Shown here: positions 29,321 to 37,507 of the stretch, piece after piece
Layout of the letters: every line of letters begins with the position of its first letter
Position numbering within the stretch: position 1 is the first letter of the stretch
NCBI GenBank assembly: GCA_002839315.1
Contig: PGXV01000005.1
Span: forward strand, 91,269 to 155,268
DNA from: Spirochaetae bacterium HGW-Spirochaetae-3
GTDB taxonomy: Bacteria > Spirochaetota > Spirochaetia > Treponematales > UBA12059
Direction of reading: 5' to 3'
Length of the DNA stretch: 64,000 nucleotides
Translations under genes and position numbers: made by a program
The notes under the pieces: generated by a model
Told to the model about the DNA's origin: nothing
Database searches by the model: none
Seen by the model: only the letters and a program-made list of their open reading frames with translations

Positions 29321-29689
29321 ATGAACAGTTTGTTTTCCGGCCTGAGCCTGTTCCAGGCCGCCAATTCTACCGGTTCGATGATATCGACCGTCGTGATGTT
29401 CGGCGCGGTATTCGCGATCTTCTACTTCCTTATCATCCGCCCCCAGAACAAGAAGCAGAAGGAAGCCCAGAAGATGATCGCCGCCATCAAGAAGGGCGAC
29501 CGTATCGTGACCATCGGTGGAATTCACGGCGTCGTCAATTCCGTCAAGGACAAGACCGTCATCATCAAGGTCGACGACTCCGCGAAGCTCGAATTCTCGA
29601 AGTCCGCCGTCGCGACCGTCGAGACCCGCGGCGACGATGCCGAGGCCCCCGCTCCGGCCGTCGAAGACAAGAAAGAAAACTCTAAGTAA
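29321..29689 (+). CDS. yajC: Preprotein translocase subunit YajC
   Basis: 122 residues. One N-terminal membrane helix (about 18-40, MISTVVMFGAVFAIFYFLII) is followed by the hallmark RPQNKKQKEAQKMI and VTIGGIHGVVNSVKD. It joins SecDF as an accessory complex of the Sec translocon in the inner membrane. The order yajC-secD-secF is the classical one. GAGGACATAGAC precedes the ATG. Confidence 0.95.
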   Translation: MNSLFSGLSLFQAANSTGSMISTVVMFGAVFAIFYFLIIRPQNKKQKEAQKMIAAIKKGDRIVTIGGIHGVVNSVKDKTVIIKVDDSAKLEFSKSAVATVETRGDDAEAPAPAVEDKKENSK

Positions 29690-29761
29690 AGCTCCGCGCC
29701 TCCGTCCCGCCGGACCGGAGGCGCGATTTCTACCCTCTTTCGACACCACCGGAGTCAACGC

Positions 29762-31489
29762 ATGAACAAGACTAAAAGATTCATCATCGTGCTCGTAGTG
29801 TTGGCCGTCGCTTTCGCCTTCCTCCTCCCTTCGATACAGTGGTACGCCCTGACTCCGAAGGAGGACCAGGCGCTCGCCCTCGGTTCACGCGAGCAGATCC
29901 GCGAATTCGCATGGCGCATGGCGCGCACGGATCTCGCCGAGATAGAGCGCCTCGTCGCGTCTTCGGACGCCGGCCCTCTTCCCGAACGCTTCGCCCCCGT
30001 CGTCAGCCGAGCCAAGAAGATATACAAGGCCGTCGGCATCACGGCTCCCGAGACCTGGAACGCCAAGGCGTTCCTCGCCGCGTTCGATAACCGGAACGAC
30101 GCCCTGGCAGAGCTCGAGGACTACCACAGGGCGCGCGTCCTGTCGCTCAAGAAACTGCACGGTAGCGCGGTCCAGCTCGGCCTGGACCTGTCGGGCGGTA
30201 TGTCCGTCGTCATACGAGCCGATCTCGAGGCCCTCGAGGCCAAGACCGGCAAGCCGCTGTCCCCCGCTGAGCGGGACGACGCCGTCGTCCGAGCCGTCGA
30301 GGTGCTTAATAACCGCATCGACAAGTTCGGTCTTACCGAGCCGGTCATCCGCCGCCAGGGCGAGGATCGTATATACGTCGAGATACCCGGCGCGGCCGAC
30401 CCCGAGCGCATCAACGGCATCATCATGGGCCGCGGCAGGCTGGCCTTCCATATCGTCGACGAAGAGGCCACCGCTTCGCTGACCGCGTACCTCGAGACCA
30501 ACCCGCTCGCGATCAACGACGATATGAAGCTCTCCGACCCGTCGCTCATCCCCGCCGATACCATCGTCAGGAAGTACTATACCAAGGACAAGTACGGACT
30601 CGACGAGTGGACCGGTAGCTATATGGTGATCAAGGCGGAAGCCGGCCTCGACGGCAACCATATCGAGAGCGCCACCGTATCCTCCGACCCCGTCACCGGT
30701 CAGCCGGAAGTGGTGTTCAGCCTCGACAAGGAGGGCGGCGAGCTCTTCTACGCCCTGACGAGCGCCAACGTCGACAAGACGATGGCCGTCGTCCTGGACG
30801 ACCGCGTCCGTACCGGCGCCCGTATTTCCGGCCCCATCCAGGCCAACGTGAAGATCACCGGCTTCGCCGCCGACGAGGCCAATAACCTGGCGCTCATACT
30901 GCGCTCGGCGGCCCTGCCGGTAGAGCTGATCGTCGAATCGCAGCAGGCGATCGGCGCCTCGCTCGGCGAGGACTCCATCCTCGAGGGCCGGAACGCGATC
31001 CTTATCGGCCTTATCGCCGTGTTCGTGTTCATGCTCGTGTACTACAAGGGCGCCGGAGTCAATGCCGCTATCGCCCAGGTGCTCAACCTGTACCTGATGT
31101 TCTCGATACTGTCCGCGTTCAACCTGACGCTCACGTTGCCGTCTATAGCCGGTTTCGTGCTGACCATCGGTATGGCCGTCGACGCCAACGTGATCATCTT
31201 CGAGCGTATAAAGGAAGAGCTGCGTGAAGGCAAGGGCCGGAAAGCCGCTCTCGAGGCAGGCTTCAACAAGGCGTTCTGGGCCGTCATGGACGGTAATATA
31301 ACGACTATCATCGCGGCGCTGTTCCTGTCGCAGCTCGGTACCGGCTCGATACAGGGCTTCGCGGTCAGCCTCGCGATCGGCAATATGTCGTCGCTCTTCA
31401 CCGCGCTCTTCGTATCGAGGCTCTTGTTCGACTTCAACACCGACGTGTTCAAGCATAAGGCGGTGTCGATCAGCTGGAGGGTCAAATGA
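29762..31489 (+). CDS. secD: Protein translocase subunit SecD
   Basis: 575 residues. The first membrane helix is at the N-terminus, the family motif LGLDLSGGMSVVIRAD starts at about residue 140, the large periplasmic domains follow, then the five-helix RND-like channel (GRNAILIGLIAVFVFMLVYY, AGFVLTIGMAVDANVIIFERIKEEL). It uses the proton gradient with SecF to complete protein export. CACCGGAGTCAACGC gives the ribosome site. It ends in ATGA overlap with secF. Confidence 0.95.
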   Translation: MNKTKRFIIVLVVLAVAFAFLLPSIQWYALTPKEDQALALGSREQIREFAWRMARTDLAEIERLVASSDAGPLPERFAPVVSRAKKIYKAVGITAPETWNAKAFLAAFDNRNDALAELEDYHRARVLSLKKLHGSAVQLGLDLSGGMSVVIRADLEALEAKTGKPLSPAERDDAVVRAVEVLNNRIDKFGLTEPVIRRQGEDRIYVEIPGAADPERINGIIMGRGRLAFHIVDEEATASLTAYLETNPLAINDDMKLSDPSLIPADTIVRKYYTKDKYGLDEWTGSYMVIKAEAGLDGNHIESATVSSDPVTGQPEVVFSLDKEGGELFYALTSANVDKTMAVVLDDRVRTGARISGPIQANVKITGFAADEANNLALILRSAALPVELIVESQQAIGASLGEDSILEGRNAILIGLIAVFVFMLVYYKGAGVNAAIAQVLNLYLMFSILSAFNLTLTLPSIAGFVLTIGMAVDANVIIFERIKEELREGKGRKAALEAGFNKAFWAVMDGNITTIIAALFLSQLGTGSIQGFAVSLAIGNMSSLFTALFVSRLLFDFNTDVFKHKAVSISWRVK

Positions 31490-32721
31490 AGCGCGTGATC
31501 AAGTTCCATAAGGCTTTCCTTCCGGCCGTCATCGGTTCGGCCATACTGATAACGGTAGGGCTCGTCGGGCTTCTCACTATGGGCCTGAACCTGGGCGTCG
31601 ACTTCCAGGCCGGTATCAACCAGTCCGTGCAGCTCGCCTTCCCGGCCGCCGACGTGTCATACGATGGCGCGGGCTCGCCCGTGCTATCGATCGGCGAGGA
31701 TACCCTTTCTGTCGTATTCTCCGGCGCCGAGGTCGAGTCCAGGACCGCGTCCTGGGATCTGCGTACCGTCGGGACCGTCGCCGATCTCGCCTCCGCGATG
31801 AAGGCCGAGGGGCTGACGATGTCCATCCGCGACGGCGCGGGCCTGTCCGCCGATCTGCTCGTCCCTACCTACCAGGGCGACTATACGCTGGGCAAGGGCT
31901 CGGTCCTCGTGCATCGCGGCCCGAAGTCGGACGCCGAGATATACGGATCGATCGAGAGCATCCGCGAGGCCGTTTCCGGCATAGGCTCCGTCTCGGTACA
32001 GAGCGTCGGCGCCGAATCGTCGATGCAGTACATGATCCGCATCAGCGACGACGGCATGGACAAGGCCTTTAGCGAGAAGATGCCCGCCCTGATACGATCC
32101 GCGCTCGAGTCGAAGTTCGGCACCGGTAAGGTCGTGACGATCAAGACCGATTACGTCGGCGCCCGCTTCTCCAAGGACTTGTCCGATAGCGCATGGAAAC
32201 TGACCCTGTTCACCTCGCTCGCGATACTCGCGTACGCGACGATCCGGTTCAAGCTCCAGTACGGCCTCGGCGCCGTGCTCGCTATCCTCCATGACGGGCT
32301 CATCATGGTCGGTTTCATAGTCTGGACGAGGATGGAATTCAACACCACGTCTATCGCCGCGATCCTGACGATACTCGGCTACTCGATCAACGATACGATA
32401 GTGATATTCGACCGCATACGAGAGGATCGAAAGCTCGATCCCGGCGCCAAGCTGTCGGCCGTCATCGACAAGTCCGTGACCGAGACGCTCGGACGTACTA
32501 TTATCACGACGCTAACCACTATGCTCGCTGTATTCTCGCTGTATATCTTCACGTCCGGTAGCATAAAGGATTTCGCCCTCGCGTTGCTCGTCGGCATGGT
32601 TTCCGGTACGTACTCAACCGTATTCATCGCTACCGGATTCGTGCACCTCTGGGAGAACATCAAGAACAAGCGACAGCCCAAGCCCGCAACCGGTCAGATG
32701 GTTGCCAAGCCGGCGCACTAA
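31486..32721 (+). CDS. secF: Protein translocase subunit SecF
   Basis: 411 residues. The family motif GLNLGVDFQAGINQSVQ is near the N-terminus, and the channel half carries AILTILGYSINDTIVIFDRIREDRK. The periplasmic part is about 100 residues longer than in short SecF proteins, as in many spirochaetes. Start overlaps secD stop by 4 bp. Transcription ends at the terminator just downstream. Confidence 0.95.
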   Translation: MKRVIKFHKAFLPAVIGSAILITVGLVGLLTMGLNLGVDFQAGINQSVQLAFPAADVSYDGAGSPVLSIGEDTLSVVFSGAEVESRTASWDLRTVGTVADLASAMKAEGLTMSIRDGAGLSADLLVPTYQGDYTLGKGSVLVHRGPKSDAEIYGSIESIREAVSGIGSVSVQSVGAESSMQYMIRISDDGMDKAFSEKMPALIRSALESKFGTGKVVTIKTDYVGARFSKDLSDSAWKLTLFTSLAILAYATIRFKLQYGLGAVLAILHDGLIMVGFIVWTRMEFNTTSIAAILTILGYSINDTIVIFDRIREDRKLDPGAKLSAVIDKSVTETLGRTIITTLTTMLAVFSLYIFTSGSIKDFALALLVGMVSGTYSTVFIATGFVHLWENIKNKRQPKPATGQMVAKPAH

Positions 32722-32739
32722 CGGTTTTTCCTTTACTCC

Positions 32740-32776
32740 ATAGCCGCGCCGTCAGCCTGGCTGGCGGCGCGGCTAT
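32740..32776 (+). terminator. Rho-independent-like terminator after secF
   Basis: Arms atagccgcgccg (32740-32751) and cggcgcggctat (32765-32776) are perfect over 12 bp, with inner cagcc / ggctg pairing, followed by an AT-rich tail (tatataagtt). Confidence 0.75.
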
Positions 32777-32850
32777 TATATAAGTTACGTATCGGGAGCG
32801 CTTTACAAAGCAGCCTGCTTTGGGTATATTCTCCGAGCGCCATAATAGAA

Positions 32851-32971
32851 GCTAGACGGCGCACGGGATCTTTAGACATTCAATTAGTATTCTTGGCGCC
32901 GAAAACGCCGCGCATACGCGGCTAGGCGGCGCACGGGATCTTTAGACATTCAATTAGTATTCTTGGCGCCG
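32851..32971 (+). repeat. 51-bp direct repeat: duplicated tRNA-Cys leader plus its first 7 nt
   Basis: 32851-32901 and 32921-32971 are identical but for one base (a/g at position 6) and are 70 bp apart. The unit ends with ggcgccg, the 5' acceptor strand of tRNA-Cys; only the second copy continues into a full tRNA. The first copy is therefore a severed promoter and tRNA start. Confidence 0.9.
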
Positions 32972-33036
32972 TACCCAAGCGGTAAGGGAGAGGTCTGCAA
33001 AACCTTCATGCGGCGGTTCGATTCCGCCCGGCGCCT
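32965..33036 (+). tRNA. trnC: tRNA-Cys (GCA)
   Basis: 72 nt with a complete cloverleaf: acceptor GGCGCCG / CGGCGCC with discriminator T, D-stem CCC / GGG, anticodon loop CTGCAAA (GCA at 32997-32999) on a 5-bp stem, T-arm with TTCGATT. CCA is not encoded. It reads cysteine codons. A perfect terminator begins 2 nt after its end, so it is a single-gene transcript. Confidence 0.96.
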
Positions 33037-33037
33037 T

Positions 33038-33075
33038 AAAAACAACAGCCACCCGTTAGGGTGGCTGTTGTTTTT
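33038..33075 (+). terminator. Rho-independent terminator of tRNA-Cys
   Basis: Perfect 17-bp arms (33038-33054 and 33059-33075) with loop gtta, ending in five T. The symmetrical A-tract means it can also work on the other strand. Confidence 0.93.
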
Positions 33076-33082
33076 ATAATAG

Positions 33083-33104
33083 GGCGCCGGGCGGAATCGA
33101 ACCG
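33083..33104 (-). repeat. Inverted 22-nt copy of the tRNA-Cys 3' end
   Basis: The reverse complement of 33083-33104 is identical to tRNA bases 33014-33035 (T-arm 3' part and acceptor strand). tRNA 3' ends are the usual attachment sites of integrases, but no integrase is visible nearby. Confidence 0.8.
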
Positions 33105-33144
33105 TAGCGAGCGCGCGCCAAGGGCGCGAAGAGGCGCCATGGAG

Positions 33145-33181
33145 GGCGCCGTAAGCGAGCGGAGGGCGGTCCCGCCCGGCG
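33145..33181 (+). other. tRNA-Cys-like remnant
   Basis: ggcgccgtaagcg (33145-33157) resembles the tRNA 5' end, and gggcggtcccgcccggcg (33164-33181) resembles its T-arm and acceptor end with the middle missing. It may be a deleted tRNA copy, though GC-rich low complexity could give the same look. Confidence 0.3.
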
Positions 33182-33358
33182 TGGATACGCTACGGGCGGA
33201 TCGGTGCGCGGAGCCTATTGGGGCTCGTAGGTGACGACTACCTGCATCGGGCGCGCTTCAAGGCAAACGATTCCTCGTTCGGGACTCCTTATCAAGGCTG
33301 TCCCCTTTTGGTGTAGTATGGCTATACGACGCGAGATCGATGGATATGGAGGCGGCTT
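33182..33358. other. Remainder of the tRNA-Cys to DUF3820 intergenic region
   Basis: No gene or strong structure seen. It probably holds the promoter of the small gene at 33359; GGAGG lies 8 nt before that start. Confidence 0.4.
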
Positions 33359-33622
33359 ATGATACAGGACATCCCTCCGATGGGAACGCTACCCGATTCC
33401 GGCCTCGATCCCGCCTTTCTCGTGCGCCTCGCCAACGCCCGCATGCCGTTCGGCAAGTACGCGGGGCGCCTGCTCGTCGACTTGCCCGAGTCCTACGTCG
33501 TCTGGTTCTCCCATAAGGGGTATCCCAAGGGCGAGATAGGCGAGTTGCTCGAATCGCTCTACGCGATAAAGGAGAACGGCCTGGAAGCGCTACTACGGCC
33601 GCTCGTCGGGATGAGGGTTTGA
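33359..33622 (+). CDS. DUF3820 family protein
   Basis: 87 residues. The diagnostic segment MPFGKYAGRLLVDLPESYV followed by WFSHKGYPKGEIG matches the DUF3820 family (also called putative quorum-sensing-regulated virulence factor), a small protein of unknown biochemical role. GGAGG lies upstream of the ATG. It converges with the NlpC/P60-like gene, 6 bp apart. Confidence 0.85.
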   Translation: MIQDIPPMGTLPDSGLDPAFLVRLANARMPFGKYAGRLLVDLPESYVVWFSHKGYPKGEIGELLESLYAIKENGLEALLRPLVGMRV

Positions 33623-33628
33623 GTCCCG

Positions 33629-34333
33629 TCAGGGCGTCTCGAGCCCGTAGCCTTTACCGAATACGCGGAACAATTGCGCGGCGTTAGTGCCCGAGCGACC
33701 GGGCGAGCCACGCATGCGCAGGGTAGCGTTGACCGGACCGTCAGGGCCGCGCGTATCATCGTCGGGGCGGGTCAGGTTCATGCGCTCGATGACGGGCCCG
33801 AGCCGATAGTGGTAGTGCAGATAGTAGATCGACCCGTCTGGATCGACGGATATGACGACGCCCACGTGGGTAAGCTCGTCGTCCGCCCTTCCGTTCGCGT
33901 TCGCGTCGTAGGTGTCGTCCCAGAATACCAAGTCCGCCGGAGCGGGATAGCGCACGGCGTAGAGCAGGTTCTCGTCCTTTAGCGTCTCGTATAGCCTCCG
34001 GACGCCGTTGCCTGCGTACTCATCGAAGCGATACGCAAGGTCGATGGACGCGAACGCGTAGGCGGCCCGTACGAGGCCGGTACAGTCGTTGGGGAACGTA
34101 ACGCCGTTGACGACCAGGGATCTCTTGCCCGCTAGCGATCGCCCCCCTTCGGCCACGAGGCGCTGATCCTCCGATACCGCCGCGGGTCGGTACGTCTCTT
34201 CCGCGGGCATCGTATAATCGCTACCGCGGGGCGCCCATCCCGCGGTAGCGCAGGCGCTCGCGAGGGTGATGACGACCGCCGCGGCGACCGATAGCGAGAA
34301 TGGCGACGCACGGCCCCGATGCTTTCCTGACAT
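33629..34333 (-). CDS. NlpC/P60-like cell-wall hydrolase lipoprotein
   Basis: 234 residues. The signal peptide ends in an alanine-rich lipobox (LASAC). The catalytic dyad region is recognisable: the cysteine in FPNDCTGLVRAAY and the histidine in DELTHVGVVIS, with LHYHYRLG following. It would cleave stem-peptide bonds of murein from the membrane side. ATG 34333 is chosen from the signal peptide; no good ribosome site precedes it. It starts 8 bp after the Nudix gene and is probably cotranscribed. Confidence 0.75.
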   Translation of the reverse strand: MSGKHRGRASPFSLSVAAAVVITLASACATAGWAPRGSDYTMPAEETYRPAAVSEDQRLVAEGGRSLAGKRSLVVNGVTFPNDCTGLVRAAYAFASIDLAYRFDEYAGNGVRRLYETLKDENLLYAVRYPAPADLVFWDDTYDANANGRADDELTHVGVVISVDPDGSIYYLHYHYRLGPVIERMNLTRPDDDTRGPDGPVNATLRMRGSPGRSGTNAAQLFRVFGKGYGLETP

Positions 34334-34341
34334 GGCGGGCT

Positions 34342-34911
34342 CTAGGTCCTGTACCTGAGCGCGCGCGCCTTGGCCGTCATCCGGGTAATGGACGGTTCGG
34401 GGTTGCGGCGGACCGCTTCGTCGAGGTCGACCCACTCGACGGCGCGGGATTCCTCGCTGACCGTGGTCGAGCCCGGCTCTGCGACGAGGAGATAGCGGAC
34501 GTCGTAGTGGAGATGCGCTGGCTCGTCGCCCCGGGCCGGGATAGGGTGCATGTCGATATCGAATATGCCGTCGATGCGCGGAGCCCCGGATACGCCCGTT
34601 TCCTCTAGCGTCTCGCGGACGGCCGCCTGTACGGCCGTCTCCCCGGGTTCGCAGTGGCCGCCGGGCTGGAGCCACTTATCCAGCTTGCGGTGATGGACCA
34701 GGAGCGTCCGTCCCATGGCCGGGTCGACTACGAATGCCGATCCCGTGACGTGGCCGGGGAGGCACGAGCGTTGTAGAGGATCGTCGTGGCTCCGCACGAA
34801 TTCGATGAAGCGCGCGCATGTCGACGGTTCGTCCGGGTGCGACGATCCGTACTCGTATAACGACGACAGGAGCGTTTCCTTGGGCTCGCTATTTTCTGCG
34901 GATGCTTGCAT
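34342..34911 (-). CDS. Nudix hydrolase
   Basis: 189 residues. The Nudix box is complete (GHCEP followed by GETAVQAAVRETLEETG), with substrate pocket residues around LLVHHRKLDKWLQPG. The N-terminal 45 residues resemble the helical extension found in Nudix proteins annotated as MutT-like. It hydrolyses a nucleoside diphosphate linked to an unknown group. AAAGGGAG lies 2-9 nt upstream of the ATG. Confidence 0.85.
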   Translation of the reverse strand: MQASAENSEPKETLLSSLYEYGSSHPDEPSTCARFIEFVRSHDDPLQRSCLPGHVTGSAFVVDPAMGRTLLVHHRKLDKWLQPGGHCEPGETAVQAAVRETLEETGVSGAPRIDGIFDIDMHPIPARGDEPAHLHYDVRYLLVAEPGSTTVSEESRAVEWVDLDEAVRRNPEPSITRMTAKARALRYRT

Positions 34912-35371
34912 GGCTCCCTTTCAATTCCACGGTCCTACCGCCGCGCGTCGGGTTTTGAGTAGCGAGGCGCCCGGATCCATGCTCTCGATCATGCGCCGAT
35001 AGTTCGTAGGCTGCCGTTACGACCGGCCGGGCCATGTAGAGCGAGAAGCCGAGGAAGAGCAGGTGCGAGCAGCGTTCCAGCATGTCGGGCAACGGACCGA
35101 TCGCGTTTCTCTTGCCTTTCAATCGCCCGAAGAGGCCCGCTCGTCCCGCGTACGCCAGATAATCGACGAGCGATATGACTGTTCCCATGCCAAGGGACGT
35201 CGCTACGACGGCGACAATGCCCAGCCACGGTAACTCGAGATATACGCCGAACAGTAGCATCATCGGCGCTCCGGGACAAGGTACCAGGCTTGCGGCGCAC
35301 GCAACGCCGCGTCCCCTGGCGACGCGCGATGAGCCGGTCCGCTTCGACTGGTTCGTCTCCTTCGACGGTCA
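34889..35371 (-). pseudogene. Truncated NicO/RcnA-like metal transporter remnant
   Basis: The frame is open from a stop at 35369-35371 to 34889 and reads ASLVPCPGAPMMLLFGVYL, then LGIVAVVATSLGMGTVISL and HLLFLGFSLYMARP, like the C-terminal half of nickel/cobalt exporters of the NicO family. The N-terminal half with the metal-binding first helices is missing and only a late ATG (35263) is available. The last 30 residues are unrelated and run over the Nudix start. I read it as a decayed fragment; a short functional membrane protein of 124 residues is the alternative. Confidence 0.45.
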
Positions 35372-35466
35372 GAGACAGAGTCTCGTCCGCCGCTACGATG
35401 GAGCCGTAATCGCGGCGCTTTAGTAGGAAGCCGCTCGAAGGAATCCGTGATCGCCCTGCGTTCCGC

Positions 35467-35496
35467 TTGTCGTATTATATGGGCATATGCTAGAAT
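35467..35496 (+). promoter_or_regulatory. Promoter of the IscU-like gene with GGCATATGC box
   Basis: TTGTCG (35467-35472), an 18-nt spacer and TAGAAT (35491-35496). The box GGCATATGC (35482-35490; palindromic core GCATATGC) fills the end of the spacer and abuts the -10 hexamer, a repressor-like position. The same box in the same position is found at 38837-38845. Confidence 0.6.
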
Positions 35497-35523
35497 AAAC
35501 AAAGTAGACAAGGAGCGAATAAC

Positions 35524-35949
35524 ATGGATTCCTCAAACGTCGAAGAAGTCGCGGACCAGGGCTTTCCCGGTCCCGTGCTCTATTATACGGACGCGGTGAT
35601 AGATCATTTCACCAATCCCCGGAACGTCGGAGAGCTACCGCCCGACGAGGCGGACGGCTATGCCTGCATAGGCGACCCGGGTTGCGGAGACGAGATGAAG
35701 CTATGGATATCCGTGCGCGAAGACAGGATAGCCCGCATAGCCTTCAAGTCGTACGGTTGCCCGGGCGCCATATCGACGAGCAGCATGCTGACGGTGCTCG
35801 CCGAGGGCAAGACCCTGGGCGAGGCCCTTCTCATCACCGACGACGACGTCGTGAACGCCTTGGGGGGTATTCCCGAGAACAAGCAGCATTGCTCGCTCCT
35901 CGGGGTGAAGGCGTTAAGGGATGCTATCGCCGATTGCCGCCGCGCCTAG
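35524..35949 (+). CDS. IscU/NifU-N-like iron-sulfur scaffold protein
   Basis: 141 residues. The three scaffold cysteines are present: C54 (DPGCGDEM, with the conserved D56), C79 (SYGCPGAI) and C123 (KQHCSLLG). The N-terminus DAVIDHFTNPRNVGEL is the typical IscU/NifU start. No IscS, HscA or ferredoxin gene is adjacent, so it is probably dedicated to the neighbouring Fe-S ATPases rather than a general Isc system. AAGGAG lies 8 nt upstream of the ATG. The end overlaps by 4 bp, tail to tail, with the NifX-like gene. Confidence 0.88.
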   Translation: MDSSNVEEVADQGFPGPVLYYTDAVIDHFTNPRNVGELPPDEADGYACIGDPGCGDEMKLWISVREDRIARIAFKSYGCPGAISTSSMLTVLAEGKTLGEALLITDDDVVNALGGIPENKQHCSLLGVKALRDAIADCRRA

Positions 35950-36620
35950 TGATCGCAGCTGTTCGCGCCGGTCACGAGGCGGCCCTGCAGGAATAGCTCG
36001 ACGATTGACTCGGGCGCCTCGGCGGGGGCGCCGATGACGACGGTTATCTTGTTCTGCGCGAACAGTTCCCGGGCCTTCTGGCCCATGCCTCCGGCGATGA
36101 TATGGGTAGCGCCTCGCTCGGAGAGCCACGCGGGGTAGAGCCCCGGCTCGTGGGGCGGCGGCGTGACGTTGTCCCGTACCTGGATCTTCTTCGTCGCGGG
36201 ATCGGCGTCGATGATGGCGAACTGCTGGCAGTGGCCGAAGTGGGCCGACAGCTTGCCGTCGGTCATGGGGATGGCGATCTTCATGGTGTTTCCTTTCGTG
36301 TCGTTAGCTTTTTTCTTGGCGACGGCGGCGTCGATGGCCGCGCGAAGCTTCGTACCGGTGGCCGCCACGATAATCTTGATGCCCGCGGCTGCTAGGCCCG
36401 ACGCGGCCTTGGGGCCGACTTCGGGGGCCAATACGACGTTTGCGCCCTTATCCGCTAGGAATGAAGCCGCTCCGGTGCCGGCGCCGTGCTCGGCGTCGAT
36501 GCCGTCGTTCTTGTAGATGACGAGGCTCGAGTCGGCCTGATCGAAGATCGCGAAGCTGGAGGCTCGCCCGAAGACCCTGCCTACGGTCTCGCCGTCGTCC
36601 GTCGGTACTGCGTATTTCAT
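35946..36620 (-). CDS. Tandem NifX/dinitrogenase iron-molybdenum cofactor-like protein (two domains)
   Basis: 224 residues made of two Di-nif_FeMo domains: 1-105 (MKYAVPTDDGETVGRVFGRA) and 113-224 (MKIAIPMTDGKLSAHFGHC). Only the second keeps the HFGHC type of cysteine/histidine motif; the C-terminus ends in NSCDH, another possible metal-binding end. Relatives (NifX, NafY, VnfX, orange-protein subunits) carry metal-sulfur clusters. M113 is preceded by AAAGGA at 6 nt, so the second domain may also be made alone. Start overlaps the upstream ATPase stop (ATGA). Confidence 0.85.
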   Translation of the reverse strand: MKYAVPTDDGETVGRVFGRASSFAIFDQADSSLVIYKNDGIDAEHGAGTGAASFLADKGANVVLAPEVGPKAASGLAAAGIKIIVAATGTKLRAAIDAAVAKKKANDTKGNTMKIAIPMTDGKLSAHFGHCQQFAIIDADPATKKIQVRDNVTPPPHEPGLYPAWLSERGATHIIAGGMGQKARELFAQNKITVVIGAPAEAPESIVELFLQGRLVTGANSCDH

Positions 36621-37507
36621 CGTTTCTCCTTGAGCGTATCCAGTACGCTTTTAATGGCGGCTAGCGCCGCCCGTATCTTCGGCGTCGACTCACAGTCGAC
36701 CGAAGCCCAGGTTCGGTTCGATTCCTCGGCTGATCGGAGTGCGAGATCGAATGGTATCCGGCCCGCTAGGGGAATACCGGCCTTCGCGAGCATCGCCAGC
36801 GCGCGCTCGTCCATGTCGGCGTCGAGTCCAGCCTTGTTTATTATGCCTAGGGACCGACGATGCATCGATTCGGCCAACTCTACCAGTCTCGAGGCGTCTC
36901 GGATGCCCGAGGCGCTGGCCTCGACGACGATCGTTAGCAGGTCGCATCCGGTTATCGACGCTATAACCGGGCAGCCTATGCCGGGAGGAGCGTCGACGAC
37001 TATGACGGCGTGGGCGCCGGCTATGGCCTCGGCGCGCCTGCGAACCAGCGCGACGAGCTTGCCGCTCGTGTCCTCCCCGGGTTCAAGTTCGGCGTGCACG
37101 AGCCGTATGCCCATCCTGGTATCGGAGACGAATAGCTCTCCGGCCTGCTTCTCGTAGGTCGATATCGCCCTCGTTTGGCATCGGGCCATGCAGGCGCCGC
37201 AACGCTCGCACAGCTCCGGTACGATACGGAACGCGTCGGCGCCCGATACGGGCTCTATGGCGCCGAATCGGCAGGCGGCGTGGCAGGCTCCGCAGCCCGA
37301 ACAGGCCGAAGTCGCTATGGTGAACCCGGGGCCGGCAAAATACGGTTCTCTGGTGGCTATAGTGGCGCCGAGCGCTATCGCTCCATTCGCCGCGTCGACG
37401 TCGCAGTCGGCGAATACGCACTCCGCGCCCAGGCTCGCCGCTATCGCGGCAGACAGCGAGGTCTTGCCGGCGCCGCCCTTGCCGCTGGCTACGCTTACGG
37501 TGATCAT
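36617..37507 (-). CDS. MinD/Mrp-type ATPase with inserted ferredoxin domain, copy 2
   Basis: 296 residues. Deviant Walker A SGKGGAGKTS (residues 8-17); an inserted two-cluster ferredoxin with cysteines 69, 72, 75, 79 and 100, 103, 106, 110; the Walker B-like VIVVDAPPGIGCPVIASI. This family accompanies NifX-like proteins in anaerobes and is thought to load or move metal clusters. AGGGG precedes the ATG at 37507, which overlaps the stop of copy 1 by 4 bp. Confidence 0.88.
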   Translation of the reverse strand: MITVSVASGKGGAGKTSLSAAIAASLGAECVFADCDVDAANGAIALGATIATREPYFAGPGFTIATSACSGCGACHAACRFGAIEPVSGADAFRIVPELCERCGACMARCQTRAISTYEKQAGELFVSDTRMGIRLVHAELEPGEDTSGKLVALVRRRAEAIAGAHAVIVVDAPPGIGCPVIASITGCDLLTIVVEASASGIRDASRLVELAESMHRRSLGIINKAGLDADMDERALAMLAKAGIPLAGRIPFDLALRSAEESNRTWASVDCESTPKIRAALAAIKSVLDTLKEKR

